This document shows positions 1 to 7,906 of a stretch of 64,000 nucleotides of DNA, piece by piece. The notes below the pieces were generated by a model, which did not search any database, was not told the DNA's origin, and saw nothing but the letters and a program-made list of their open reading frames with translations. The position numbers were made by a program, and so were the translations under genes. Location: the NCBI RefSeq assembly GCF_018966525.1, contig NZ_CP076607.1, positions 1,302,001 through 1,366,000 on the forward strand. Reading direction: 5' to 3'. The stretch comes from Paenibacillus sophorae (lineage in GTDB: Bacteria; Bacillota; Bacilli; Paenibacillales; Paenibacillaceae). Positions within the stretch are counted from its first letter, which is position 1; every line of letters starts with the position of its first letter.

Positions 1-477
1 TACGAGCAGGGTCGCTCCTTGAACCAGGGAAACATGCTTATTAGCCATATTGTAGTAACGAAGCAGAAGCAGTTTTTTTCCATTCAGATACATATAGTGG
101 GCTCGTTTTCCTACAATATCGGCGTTTGTCTTTAACAAGATTCGCACACTATCCGTTAAGTAGCCCGGAGCATAATAATCGTCATCATCGAATTTAGCAA
201 TGAGATTGTATTTGGATAATTTAACTCCATAATTCAGGCATTCACCGAGCGATACATGATCCGGCATGCTGTAGATCCTTACGCTCTTATATGATTTTGC
301 AGCCTTTATATACTCGGTCACCTTCAGGCTGTTATGATTTAATATGACGATAAGCTCTTTATTCCTATAATTCTGTCTGCTGTAGTTATGAAAAAGCGTG
401 TCCATGCATTGCCGCCGTTTGGTGCAAGTAATGATGGAAGCCGCATTCTGAGCACGGGAAATATCGCGTCCCGCCAT
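1..477 (-). CDS. Family 2 glycosyltransferase, partial (3' end cut by window)
   Basis: This GT-A fold glycosyltransferase starts with ATG at 477 and runs off the left edge, leaving about 159 residues. The N-terminus reads as a nucleotide-sugar binding strand (SIITCTKR), followed by the acidic stretch AKFDDDDYYAPGYL. There the aspartates would bind the metal and sugar nucleotide. It is a close paralogue of the next gene, sharing blocks such as YSRQ, GKRAHYMYL and SLG-CLNY. Its ATG overlaps the stop codon of that gene by one base (TAATG), so the two are probably translationally coupled. The role is likely transfer of a sugar onto a cell-surface or secondary-metabolite acceptor. The acceptor cannot be told from the sequence. 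Confidence 0.85.
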   Translation of the reverse strand, partial: MAGRDISRAQNAASIITCTKRRQCMDTLFHNYSRQNYRNKELIVILNHNSLKVTEYIKAAKSYKSVRIYSMPDHVSLGECLNYGVKLSKYNLIAKFDDDDYYAPGYLTDSVRILLKTNADIVGKRAHYMYLNGKKLLLLRYYNMANKHVSLVQGATLLV

Positions 478-1214
478 TAGAGAACGTCCTTCGGCTTTCT
501 TTGCGCAAATCGCTTGTAATTCTTAACATTAGGGATTTTTTTATGGTGAGCTATCAGTTCTTTGTCGCTGATGATCCAGGTATGGTTGGATGAATTTTTC
601 CTGCGAATGGCCACAAAATTATATTTTCCTGCAGAATAAACCTTGTACCCCTTCCTCTTGCTTCTTACGCAAAAAAGATCATCTTCACCCACGCTTTGAT
701 TGGGAAACTGAACCTTGTTTAATACGTCACGTTTAATGACCAGCGTAGCGCCTGGAAGTTTGGTTGCGGGCCGATTCTCATCTTGGGGAAACCGAAGGAT
801 AAGAGTCTTTGATCCACGCAGATACATATAATGTGCGCGCTTTCCGATGATATCGGCTTTGGTTCTCTTAAATGCCTGCAAGCTGTCGGTCAAATAATAG
901 GGGGCGTAGTAATCGTCATCATCGAACTTGGCAATGTAGCTGTATTTTGCTTTCCGGACGGCATAGTTTAAACAAGCACCGAGAGATTGATGTCCCGGAA
1001 CGCGGAAAACCTGTACGTTTTTATGTTTTTTGGCTAAGCGCTGATAGGGTGAAAGCGGTATTTTATCGTTGTTAACGATAATAATGAGTTCTTTTCGTGG
1101 ATGCTGCTGTCTGCTGTAATTCTTAAACAGGTTCCCTGCATAACCTTGGCGATTCGTGCAGGTAATAATGGAAACTCCCTGCTGTTTGATAGACTTTCTT
1201 GGGCTGGCTTCCAT
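477..1214 (-). CDS. Family 2 glycosyltransferase
   Basis: A 245-residue GT-A glycosyltransferase. An upstream ATG at 1346 is possible, but ATG at 1214 is preceded by GGGGAG at good spacing and begins just before the family fold (VSIITCTNRQGY). The DDDD motif in AKFDDDDYYAPYYL marks the metal and nucleotide-sugar site. Around residues 160-175 GATLVIKRD and VGEDDLF follow, the latter supplying a likely catalytic acidic residue. No membrane segment is seen, so the enzyme should be cytoplasmic or peripheral. It is the upstream member of a tandem duplicated pair on the minus strand. Substrate unknown. Confidence 0.85.
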   Translation of the reverse strand: MEASPRKSIKQQGVSIITCTNRQGYAGNLFKNYSRQQHPRKELIIIVNNDKIPLSPYQRLAKKHKNVQVFRVPGHQSLGACLNYAVRKAKYSYIAKFDDDDYYAPYYLTDSLQAFKRTKADIIGKRAHYMYLRGSKTLILRFPQDENRPATKLPGATLVIKRDVLNKVQFPNQSVGEDDLFCVRSKRKGYKVYSAGKYNFVAIRRKNSSNHTWIISDKELIAHHKKIPNVKNYKRFAQRKPKDVL

Positions 1215-1578
1215 CACATCGCTCCCCTTATCCGTGATACTAGAATATCTCACTATACAATATGTAATTGCTAGACAAGGGTAACGGCATATCCACCATG
1301 GCGTATAAGCACAAAAATAGCCGATGCAGGCAGCGGGGTCCCCCAATATCCGTAAGCATGACTCCTTGACGACGATTGCGGGTTAAAAGAGTTACCCCAA
1401 GCTCGAACTCAAGCGCGGACGGCATGGCTTACTGCTGGCTTATTCATAACAATTTTGTTATGCCACCTATTATATATATTCATTTTACTTATGTTAAACC
1501 CTGTTGTATCATCTGATTATGGCAAGCGACAAGTCAATCAACCAAAGCCAATCAAATTTGAATAAAGGGGGAAATATT
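1215..1578. other. Intergenic region between glycosyltransferase and EamA gene
   Basis: This 364-base gap has no intact gene. Its minus strand carries a short LysR-like remnant (separate entry). The last 120 bases before the EamA gene are very AT-rich and probably hold that gene's promoter, but no clear -35/-10 pair could be fixed. Confidence 0.5.
1343..1434 (-). pseudogene. Remnant of a LysR-type regulator (HTH wing fragment)
   Basis: Read on the minus strand, about 28 codons give PSALEFELGVTLLTRNRR followed by QGVMLTDIG. This closely matches the end of the LysR helix-turn-helix and its wing (typical form: LE-ELGVTLF-R-RR-V-LT-G). An in-frame stop lies just upstream, and similarity ends after about 30 residues, so only a scrap remains. 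LysR genes often sit divergently beside EamA exporters, as here, so this may be the decayed partner of the neighbouring gene. No function is expected. Evidence is the motif alone, without a database search. Confidence 0.55.
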
Positions 1579-2493
1579 GTGAAATATAAGGCTTGGATTT
1601 TACTAATATTAGCCAATCTATTTTGGTCGGGGAATATGATTTTTGGGAAATTCAGCTCGACTGAATTTCCTGCAGTATGGACAGCTTTTCTAAGATGGGT
1701 TGTTGCATTGATTCTCCTTATTCCCATTGCCCAATTCATCGAGAAACCTTCATGGTTTCAAATATGGAAAAAAAACCGGGCGATTATCATTTCGTTAGCT
1801 GTTTTAGCAATTGTCATCTATAGCTATCTCATGTATGCTTCACTACAGTTCACATCTGCAGCGAATGGCGCACTAATTAACACTCTCACTCCAGCCTTGA
1901 TTATGCTCTTTTCGTTGATATTCCTAAGGGAAAAAGTAAGTACCTTTCAGTTCATTGGATTAATCACTTCATTTATTGGTGTCCTGATTGTTTTGACTAA
2001 AGGAAACCTGCTTCAATTGTTCTTCACCCACTATAACAAGGGCGATGCACTCATGTTTTTGGCCGTGTTATGCTGGACAGCCTATTCATTGGTTGTAAAA
2101 AAAGCAAAGGGCATCCCGCCCATTACATTGGTAGCGATGATAGCGATTGTTGGTACTATTCTGTTGATTCCTTTTTTATTCATGCAACCTCTTCAGTATA
2201 AGGAAGTAACTTCTTTCGGTATTATGGGGATTGTTTATTTGGGTGTGTTCCCGGCAGTCGGCTCGTTTATCTTTTGGAATCAAGGCATTAAGATGTTAGG
2301 AGCGGGTAAAGCTGGCATAACCATGAATTTGTTGCCTGTCTTTACAGCTATAATTTCGGTTATCTTGGGTCAGGGTCTGGTGATTTCACAAATTGTCGGG
2401 GGACTCCTTACGATTGCCGGTATGATATTAACTTCGATAAAACTGAAACAAGTTTCTCCCGAAAAGAGTATGGCGCCTCAGTTGAATCCATGA
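1579..2493 (+). CDS. EamA-family (DMT) transporter
   Basis: An integral membrane protein of 304 residues with about ten hydrophobic segments in two repeated halves, the usual architecture of EamA drug/metabolite exporters. The characteristic N-terminal block WILLILANLFWSGN and the second-half block ALMFLAVLCWTAYSL are visible. The ORF stays open upstream to an ATG at 1504. The GTG at 1579 is preferred because GGGGG precedes it at ideal spacing and it sits right before the first membrane helix. It probably exports a small metabolite or amino acid, but the substrate is not identifiable. A LysR fragment lies divergently upstream. Confidence 0.85.
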   Translation: MKYKAWILLILANLFWSGNMIFGKFSSTEFPAVWTAFLRWVVALILLIPIAQFIEKPSWFQIWKKNRAIIISLAVLAIVIYSYLMYASLQFTSAANGALINTLTPALIMLFSLIFLREKVSTFQFIGLITSFIGVLIVLTKGNLLQLFFTHYNKGDALMFLAVLCWTAYSLVVKKAKGIPPITLVAMIAIVGTILLIPFLFMQPLQYKEVTSFGIMGIVYLGVFPAVGSFIFWNQGIKMLGAGKAGITMNLLPVFTAIISVILGQGLVISQIVGGLLTIAGMILTSIKLKQVSPEKSMAPQLNP

Positions 2494-2553
2494 GCAATCA
2501 ACAAAATGACCGAACAAGTATCTACTTGTCCGGCCGTTTTATGTGTGTATGGA

Positions 2554-2772
2554 CTATATAAGATGAACTTGAAAAATGACATCAGGGTAAGGAGTAACGA
2601 AGGGGAAGTTTGGAACTGTAGGAGCGATAGCGATCGCCTTTGTCTCCGGATTTCATCCGCCAAGAGCAGTTTAAATAAAGAAATCTGGGGACAACAGCGG
2701 CCGGAAGTCCAAACATTCCTCGTAGTTACGACTGACATCTGATGGAAAAATCTTTAAGTTCATCTTATATAG
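2554..2772. mobile_element. MITE-like element with 17-bp terminal inverted repeats
   Basis: A 219-bp non-coding element bounded by perfect 17-bp inverted repeats: CTATATAAGATGAACTT at 2554-2570 and its reverse complement at 2756-2772. It ends one base before the stop codon of the dehydrogenase gene. Its left 77 bases recur almost exactly at 35107-35184. Short ORFs inside it resemble no known protein. The structure fits a non-autonomous miniature transposable element mobilised in trans, but no transposase is in the window. Confidence 0.7.
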
Positions 2773-2773
2773 C

Positions 2774-3817
2774 TTAGAAATTCTCCAAAACAATCTTTCC
2801 GATCGATCTTCCTGTCTCCATTTTTTCATGTACTAGACGCAGGTTTGCCGCATTAATCGGCTCCAGGCGTTCGGCCAGAGTGGTCTTCAGCTTGCCATTA
2901 TCGATTAACTCAGCCAGTTGATTCAGGATATCATGTTGTTTGATCATATCTTTGGTCTGGTACATGGATCGGGTAAACATGAGCTCCCATACAAACGTGA
3001 CACTTTTAGAAAAAAGCAGATCCATATCCAAGCTTCCCGCCTGGGAAGACTTAGCTACAGGAACGATTGAGCAAATTTTGCCCTGAGGGGCGATGACTTC
3101 TGCCATATTCGCAAAATGCTGCACCGTATCATTCAAACAAAATATATAATCCACGGTCTCAAACCCAATTTCCTTGAGCTGCGGTGCAAAAGGACTGTTG
3201 TGGTTGATTGTAAAATCTGCACCGTGCTCTTTGGCCCACTGCACGGACTCCGGACGTGAAGCGGTGCCAATTACAGTTAGACCTGCTAATTTGGCAAGCT
3301 GAGTGGCTATTGATCCTACTCCTCCCGCTGCACCGATAATGAGTATGCTTTCGTTTTCCTCTACGCTATGACTGATTCCTAGACGATCAAATAAACCCTC
3401 CCAAGCAGTAAGCGAGGTCAGCGGCAAGGCGGCTGCTTGCGCGAAATCCAAGCTCTTCGGCTTGTTGCCCGCAATTCGTTCATCAACCAAGTGAAATTCA
3501 CTATTGCCGCCTGCACGAGCCACACTGCCCGCATAAAATATCTCGTCTCCTGGCTTGAACAATTGGCATTCAGGTCCAACCTGCTCCACGATCCCGGCAA
3601 CATCCCAACCCAAAATTTTGGGCGATTCTGCTTCATAGTTATTTTTCTCGCGAATATCCAAGTCGGCAGGATTGACTGAGACTGCTTTGACTTCGACAAG
3701 CAGATCGCGGCCTGTAGGCGCCGGCTTTTCTATATGCAGATCAACGAGGCTTTCCGGATCGGATAAAGGGAGATATCGGTAAGCACCGACTGCTTTCATT
3801 TTTTGGCGATTGCTCAT
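2774..3817 (-). CDS. Zinc-type alcohol dehydrogenase-like / quinone oxidoreductase family protein
   Basis: An MDR-superfamily oxidoreductase of 347 residues. It has an N-terminal GroES-like part (VEVKAVSVNPADLDIR, LGWDVAGIVEQVG) and a Rossmann domain with the NADPH-binding motif IIGAAGGVGSIATQLAKLAGL at about residues 158-180. It lacks the cysteine ligands of zinc alcohol dehydrogenases, so it is probably a zinc-independent NADPH:quinone or enone reductase. It is divergent from an HxlR regulator, with a dyad between them. A clear paralogue with the same arrangement lies at 7907-8965. This pairing suggests induction by quinones or other electrophiles. That is an inference from HxlR family biology. 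Confidence 0.85.
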   Translation of the reverse strand: MSNRQKMKAVGAYRYLPLSDPESLVDLHIEKPAPTGRDLLVEVKAVSVNPADLDIREKNNYEAESPKILGWDVAGIVEQVGPECQLFKPGDEIFYAGSVARAGGNSEFHLVDERIAGNKPKSLDFAQAAALPLTSLTAWEGLFDRLGISHSVEENESILIIGAAGGVGSIATQLAKLAGLTVIGTASRPESVQWAKEHGADFTINHNSPFAPQLKEIGFETVDYIFCLNDTVQHFANMAEVIAPQGKICSIVPVAKSSQAGSLDMDLLFSKSVTFVWELMFTRSMYQTKDMIKQHDILNQLAELIDNGKLKTTLAERLEPINAANLRLVHEKMETGRSIGKIVLENF

Positions 3818-3866
3818 TTCTTTCTCCTTTCAAAATGGTTTATCGTACATCCGAATTATATATTGT

Positions 3867-3893
3867 ATACTTACGTTAAATAAGTACGCATAT
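3867..3893. promoter_or_regulatory. Putative HxlR operator (copy 1)
   Basis: The divergent region contains the dyad TACTTA-N7-TAAGTA followed by CGCATAT. The same 27-base block occurs between the second HxlR/dehydrogenase pair at 9020-9046 with about 21 identical positions. In each case it ends about 48 bases before the regulator start codon. Half-sites of ACTTAC/GTAAGT type are typical of HxlR-family operators, so this is probably the binding site of the adjacent regulator. Confidence 0.6.
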
Positions 3894-3941
3894 TTTTATT
3901 ATATAGTATTAAAAATCATACCATTGGAGGAGGACGGAGTA

Positions 3942-4319
3942 ATGGGAGATCGAAGAAACAAATACGGGGCTAAGCCAAACATAGAAAGCTGTCCTGTGGA
4001 AACCACTCTGGATGTCATCGGCGGCAAATGGAAAGGGATTATTCTCTATCAACTCATTGGCGGAACGAAAAGATTTAATGAATTCCGGCGTCTCAATCCG
4101 GGAATTACGCAGTTTATGCTCACATTGCAGCTCCGGGAGCTTGAGCGGGATGGCATCGTTCACAGAGAAGTGTATAAAGAAGTTCCGCCAAGAGTGGAAT
4201 ACTCGCTTACTGATTTTGGAAGGACGCTCGAGCCGATCATCGTATCCATGCAAAAGTGGGGGGAAACTTATAAAATCAGACTTAAAGATATAAGAACAGA
4301 GCAAGAGGAAGATGCTTGA
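3942..4319 (+). CDS. HxlR-family transcriptional regulator
   Basis: A winged-helix regulator of 125 residues; ATG at 3942 follows GGAGG. The family core is clear: CPVETTLDVIGGKWKGIIL (residues 17-35), then RFNEFRRLNPGITQFMLTLQ for the recognition helix and VPPRVEYSLTDFG for the wing. Cys17 occupies the position of the redox-sensing N-terminal cysteine in YodB/HypR-type members, so thiol-based sensing of electrophiles is plausible. It is divergent from the dehydrogenase at 2774-3817, its likely target. It converges with the VOC gene, leaving only four bases between them. Confidence 0.9.
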   Translation: MGDRRNKYGAKPNIESCPVETTLDVIGGKWKGIILYQLIGGTKRFNEFRRLNPGITQFMLTLQLRELERDGIVHREVYKEVPPRVEYSLTDFGRTLEPIIVSMQKWGETYKIRLKDIRTEQEEDA

Positions 4320-4323
4320 GCAT

Positions 4324-4776
4324 TCAGACGGGAGACCTGTCAAAATCAACGTCTTCAATAAACTCGATCACTTCACCGTTGGGACTGTAAACCAAGGCGT
4401 TTTTCACCACAAGCGCCGGTTCGCCAAGAGACATCTGACTTGGCTCTACACAGGCCTTTGCTCCATGAGCAATGGCTTTTTGATATGTATCGTCTACATC
4501 ACTCACATAGAAGGCAAAGTGTAACAACGCTCCATAAGCTACCTCCTCCTCTGACGAGGCTTTTTTACCTTGGGCTGGAATGACGGCTTCATTATCAAAA
4601 ACTTCAATGCAGGTTCTTCGATCGGGTGAAACGAGCATGGAAGCTTCTTTGATCTGGAAGGAGGGCAGACTCCAATAGTGCCCCACCTTAAATCCCAAGA
4701 CTTCAGTATAAAAGGCAATAGTCCCTTCATAATCTTTGGCCTGGATCGCCACATGTGAAAGACCTTTTACGCTCAT
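4324..4776 (-). CDS. VOC-family (glyoxalase/bleomycin resistance-like) protein
   Basis: A 150-residue protein with the two paired beta-alpha-beta-beta-beta modules of the vicinal oxygen chelate fold. It opens with GLSHVAIQAKDYEGTIAFYTEVLGF, where the histidine is a typical metal ligand, and ends with YSPNGEVIEFIE, where the last glutamate is the usual final ligand. Members include glyoxalases, dioxygenases and resistance proteins, and the exact substrate cannot be read from sequence. It neighbours an HxlR regulator and a reductase, which fits a small electrophile or aldehyde detoxification cluster. Confidence 0.8.
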   Translation of the reverse strand: MSVKGLSHVAIQAKDYEGTIAFYTEVLGFKVGHYWSLPSFQIKEASMLVSPDRRTCIEVFDNEAVIPAQGKKASSEEEVAYGALLHFAFYVSDVDDTYQKAIAHGAKACVEPSQMSLGEPALVVKNALVYSPNGEVIEFIEDVDFDRSPV

Positions 4777-4941
4777 TCAATATCGCTCCTTATCTGTAAG
4801 TTGTTAATAGTATAGAAATTTTAATGCGTTAAATACATATGATAAATAAGAGTATATTGATAAAATAGTTATTAAATATAAGTTAATTCGATGGATATGG
4901 CTTAATTTATTTACATAACTGAATCAAGGGGGATTACGGAT

Positions 4942-5376
4942 ATGGTTCATCCAATTGATGATATTGATAGGAAGATTTTGCAGCTGCTTCAGCACAATGC
5001 GCGAATGTCCATTTCGCAAATCAGTAAAGAAATCAGCATGTCCCAGCCGTCGGTTAAAGAAAGGATTTTGAAGCTGGAGGATAAAAAGATTATTTCCGGG
5101 TATTCCACAGCATTTAATTTAAGCAATCTGAATCGGGGAACGACGACTTTTATCCTGTTAAAAACTGAACATTGCCCGGAGCTCGTTGATTTTTGCAGCA
5201 AGGCCAGGGAAGTAACCGATTTATATCGGATCAGCGGGGAATATAATTATCTGATTAAAGTGCAAACCGCATCGATCGAAGAGCTTGCCGAATTCCAAGA
5301 CTCTCTTGTTAAACTCGGACCTTCAAAGTCTCATATCAGTATGAAAAACATATTAGAAAACAGAGTGTTACTCTAG
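4942..5376 (+). CDS. Lrp/AsnC-family transcriptional regulator
   Basis: A 144-residue regulator with an N-terminal helix-turn-helix (DIDRKILQLLQHNARMSISQ, SMSQPSVKERILKLEDKKII) and a C-terminal RAM ligand-binding domain (about residues 65-140), where amino acids normally bind. The start has GGGGG upstream. It lies co-directionally just upstream of an amino-acid ABC transporter, and a separate promoter lies between them. Amino-acid-responsive control of that transporter is therefore a reasonable inference. Confidence 0.9.
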   Translation: MVHPIDDIDRKILQLLQHNARMSISQISKEISMSQPSVKERILKLEDKKIISGYSTAFNLSNLNRGTTTFILLKTEHCPELVDFCSKAREVTDLYRISGEYNYLIKVQTASIEELAEFQDSLVKLGPSKSHISMKNILENRVLL

Positions 5377-5433
5377 GATACGATAAAAGGAAGCAGAAAA
5401 CGCGCAATTCCGACAAAACCGATCAAAATTATG

Positions 5434-5462
5434 TTGACGAACATTATATGAACATGTAATAC
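5434..5462 (+). promoter_or_regulatory. Sigma-A-type promoter for the amino-acid ABC operon
   Basis: TTGACG and TAATAC are separated by 17 bases, a good vegetative promoter. It lies between the Lrp stop and the lipoprotein start, giving a leader of about 60 bases. Confidence 0.6.
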
Positions 5463-5528
5463 TCAATTGTGCTGAAAAAAAGATGTTCAATAGATCAGAA
5501 AAAAAGAGAAGAGAGAGGGTACATAGTA

Positions 5529-6365
5529 ATGAAAAAATTCAGCCTGATACTTCTGCTTGCACTGACCGTCATTTTGGTCGCCGCCTGCGGAACAAATGCT
5601 AACAACGACAGTTCGCCTGCGGCTTCTCCGTCGCAGAGCGCGGAAACCGGAAGCGGGGAACAATCCAGCCTGGACGCAATCAAAGCAAGCGGTGTATTGC
5701 GGATCGGCACGGAAGGAACCTACGCTCCATTCACTTATCATGATGCCAGCGGCAAGCTGACCGGATTCGACGTGGAGATTGCAGAGGAAGTTGCCAAACG
5801 CCTAGGGGTGAAGGCCGAGTTCGTTGAAACTCAATGGGACGGCATTTTCGCCGGAATGGATGCCAAGCGGTTTGACGCTATTTTCAATGAAGTATCCATT
5901 ACGGACGATCGCAAAGTGAAATACGACTTCTCCGATCCTTACATCGTCTCCAAGGCTGTGCTGATCGTCAAGAGCGACAATAACACGATCCAGTCATTCG
6001 CAGACCTTAAAGGCAAAAAGGCCGCTCAGTCCCTGACAAGCAATCTGGCGGATATCGCCAGGGAGAATGGAGCCGAAATCGTCTCCACCGAGGGTTTTAA
6101 TCAGGCGATCGATCTGCTGGCTTCCGGACGCGTGGACGCCACGGTCAACGACGGATTGTCTTATTTGGACCTCAAGAAGCAGAAGCCGGACGCTCCGATC
6201 AAACAGGTCGACGAACAGGCGAACGGTTCACAAAGCGCCGCCGCTTTCCTTAAAGGCAATGATGAACTGGTCAAAGCGGTCAATGACGCGCTGGCTTCAA
6301 TGAAGAGCGATGGAACCTACTTGAAAATCTCCGAGAAATATTTCGGCGAGGATGTATCCCAATAA
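5529..6365 (+). CDS. Amino-acid ABC transporter substrate-binding lipoprotein
   Basis: A 278-residue family 3 solute-binding protein, probably for cystine or another polar amino acid. The longer ORF begins at 5469, but ATG at 5529 follows GAGAGGG and starts a lipoprotein signal ending in the lipobox LVAAC, so the mature protein is anchored by a lipidated cysteine. A short Ser/Ala/Pro-rich linker is followed by the ligand-binding fold, with hallmarks such as GVLRIGTEGTYAPFTYHD and GKLTGFDVEIAEEVAKRLG. It is the first gene of a three-gene uptake operon with permease and ATPase. Confidence 0.92.
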   Translation: MKKFSLILLLALTVILVAACGTNANNDSSPAASPSQSAETGSGEQSSLDAIKASGVLRIGTEGTYAPFTYHDASGKLTGFDVEIAEEVAKRLGVKAEFVETQWDGIFAGMDAKRFDAIFNEVSITDDRKVKYDFSDPYIVSKAVLIVKSDNNTIQSFADLKGKKAAQSLTSNLADIARENGAEIVSTEGFNQAIDLLASGRVDATVNDGLSYLDLKKQKPDAPIKQVDEQANGSQSAAAFLKGNDELVKAVNDALASMKSDGTYLKISEKYFGEDVSQ

Positions 6366-6419
6366 CACATGAATCAAAGGCCCTATTATGGCCCAAAGTT
6401 CAAGAAGGATGTCTGATTT

Positions 6420-7088
6420 ATGGATGACCGTAAAATCCAAATCGTGATCGATTCTTTGCTGCCCCTGCTTAAAGCCGGGGTGGCTTTTACCATTCCGCTG
6501 ACGCTTGTTTCGTTCGCTCTCGGTTTGCTGCTGGCGGTTGCCACGGCGCTGGTCCGGCTGTCGTCATGGAAAATTCCGGTTCTGATCGCCCGCTTCTATG
6601 TATGGATCATTCGCGGTACTCCGCTGCTGGTTCAATTGTTCATTATTTTTTTCGGACTGCCGAGCGTCGGAATAACGCTGGAGCCGTTTACGGCGGCGGT
6701 GATCGGGTTTACGCTCAGTGTAGGGGCGTACGGCTCGGAAATCGTGCGCGCGGCCATCCTGTCTATCCATAAAGGGCAGTGGGAGGCGGCTTATTCGGTC
6801 GGCATGACGCGCATCCAGGCGCTTCGGCGAATTATTCTGCCCCAGGCCGCGCGTGTGTCCGTACCCCCGCTGGCGAACTCGTTCATCAGCCTGGTGAAGG
6901 ATACGTCGCTGGCGGCGACGATCACCTATGTGGAAATGTTCCGCACAGCGCAGCAAATCGCGGCCGTTACCTATGAACCATTGCTCGTATACAGTGAAGC
7001 GGCGGTCTTTTATCTGGTATTTTGTACGGTCCTGACGGTGCTGCAAGATTACCTGGAAAAACGTTTGTCCCGCTACTCCGCGGGCTAA
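6420..7088 (+). CDS. Amino-acid ABC transporter permease (HisM/TcyB-like)
   Basis: A 222-residue inner-membrane permease with five or so hydrophobic segments. It carries the polar amino-acid family signature YVWIIRGTPLLVQLFIIFFG and the EAA loop GQWEAAYSVGMTRIQALRRI, which docks the ATPase. It follows the binding protein by 54 bases and precedes the ATPase by 14. Only one permease is encoded, so a homodimer is expected. Similarity in style is highest to cystine transporters of the TcyB/TcyM type, but the substrate is not certain. Confidence 0.92.
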   Translation: MDDRKIQIVIDSLLPLLKAGVAFTIPLTLVSFALGLLLAVATALVRLSSWKIPVLIARFYVWIIRGTPLLVQLFIIFFGLPSVGITLEPFTAAVIGFTLSVGAYGSEIVRAAILSIHKGQWEAAYSVGMTRIQALRRIILPQAARVSVPPLANSFISLVKDTSLAATITYVEMFRTAQQIAAVTYEPLLVYSEAAVFYLVFCTVLTVLQDYLEKRLSRYSAG

Positions 7089-7102
7089 AGGAGAAATAAT
7101 AC

Positions 7103-7846
7103 ATGATACGATTGTCTGGCCTACATAAATCGTTCGGCCCGCTTCAAGTGCTTAAAGGCGTGGATGTGACGCTGGAGGAAGGCAAGGTGCTTGTCATTAT
7201 CGGCCCGTCCGGCTCCGGCAAGACAACGCTGCTGCGCTGCTTCAATCTGCTGGAGGTTCCTGACAAGGGGGACATCTCGCTAGGCGGAATATCGCTGAGC
7301 TTTGACGGAAAGAAGCTGCCGCAGAGGGATGTCTTGGCTCTGCGGCAAAAAACGGGAATGGTTTTTCAGTCCTATAATCTGTTTCCGCATATGACGGCGC
7401 TCGGTAATGTCATGGAAGGACAGGTCACCGTCCAAAAGCTGCCCAAGGAGGAAGCGCGCAAGCGGGCCTTGAAGCTGCTGGTCAAAGTGGGACTTGCGGA
7501 TAAGGCGGATTCGTATCCCCACCAGCTCTCCGGGGGCCAGCAGCAGCGGGTGGCCATCGCCCGGGCGATGGCGACGGAGCCGGAACTCCTGTTGTTCGAC
7601 GAGCCGACCTCGGCGCTCGATCCCGAGCTTGTTGGGGAAGTGCTGAAAGTCATCAAGGAGCTCGCATCCGAAGGCATGACCATGGTCATCGTAACCCATG
7701 AAATGAAATTTGCCGCCGATGTCGCGGACACGCTGATTCTGATGGACGGGGGAGTTATTACGGAACAAGGCACGCCGGACCAAGTGCTAAACCATTCATC
7801 CAATCCCCGGACCTTGCAGTTTCTGAACCGGTATGTGGGCGATTGA
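7103..7846 (+). CDS. Amino-acid ABC transporter ATP-binding protein
   Basis: A 247-residue ATPase of the polar amino-acid uptake class. It has Walker A GPSGSGKTTLLRCFN, Q-loop VFQSYNLFPHMTALGNV, signature LSGGQQQRVAIARA, Walker B LLLFDEPTSALDPE and the H-loop in VTHEMKFA. It completes the operon begun at 5529 and should power import of a cystine-like or polar amino acid. The ribosome site GGAGAAA lies just before ATG 7103. No unusual features are seen. Confidence 0.93.
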   Translation: MIRLSGLHKSFGPLQVLKGVDVTLEEGKVLVIIGPSGSGKTTLLRCFNLLEVPDKGDISLGGISLSFDGKKLPQRDVLALRQKTGMVFQSYNLFPHMTALGNVMEGQVTVQKLPKEEARKRALKLLVKVGLADKADSYPHQLSGGQQQRVAIARAMATEPELLLFDEPTSALDPELVGEVLKVIKELASEGMTMVIVTHEMKFAADVADTLILMDGGVITEQGTPDQVLNHSSNPRTLQFLNRYVGD

Positions 7847-7906
7847 GCGTCCGACAGTCTAAGCGGCGCGTTAACCGCTGCATATCCCATAATAGCCCGA
7901 ATGAAA

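Noticed and set aside
2506..2742. Small plus-strand ORF (78 codons) within the inverted-repeat element
   Set aside because: No ribosome site or recognisable motif is present, and the bounds are set by the repeat structure, so it is treated as non-coding.
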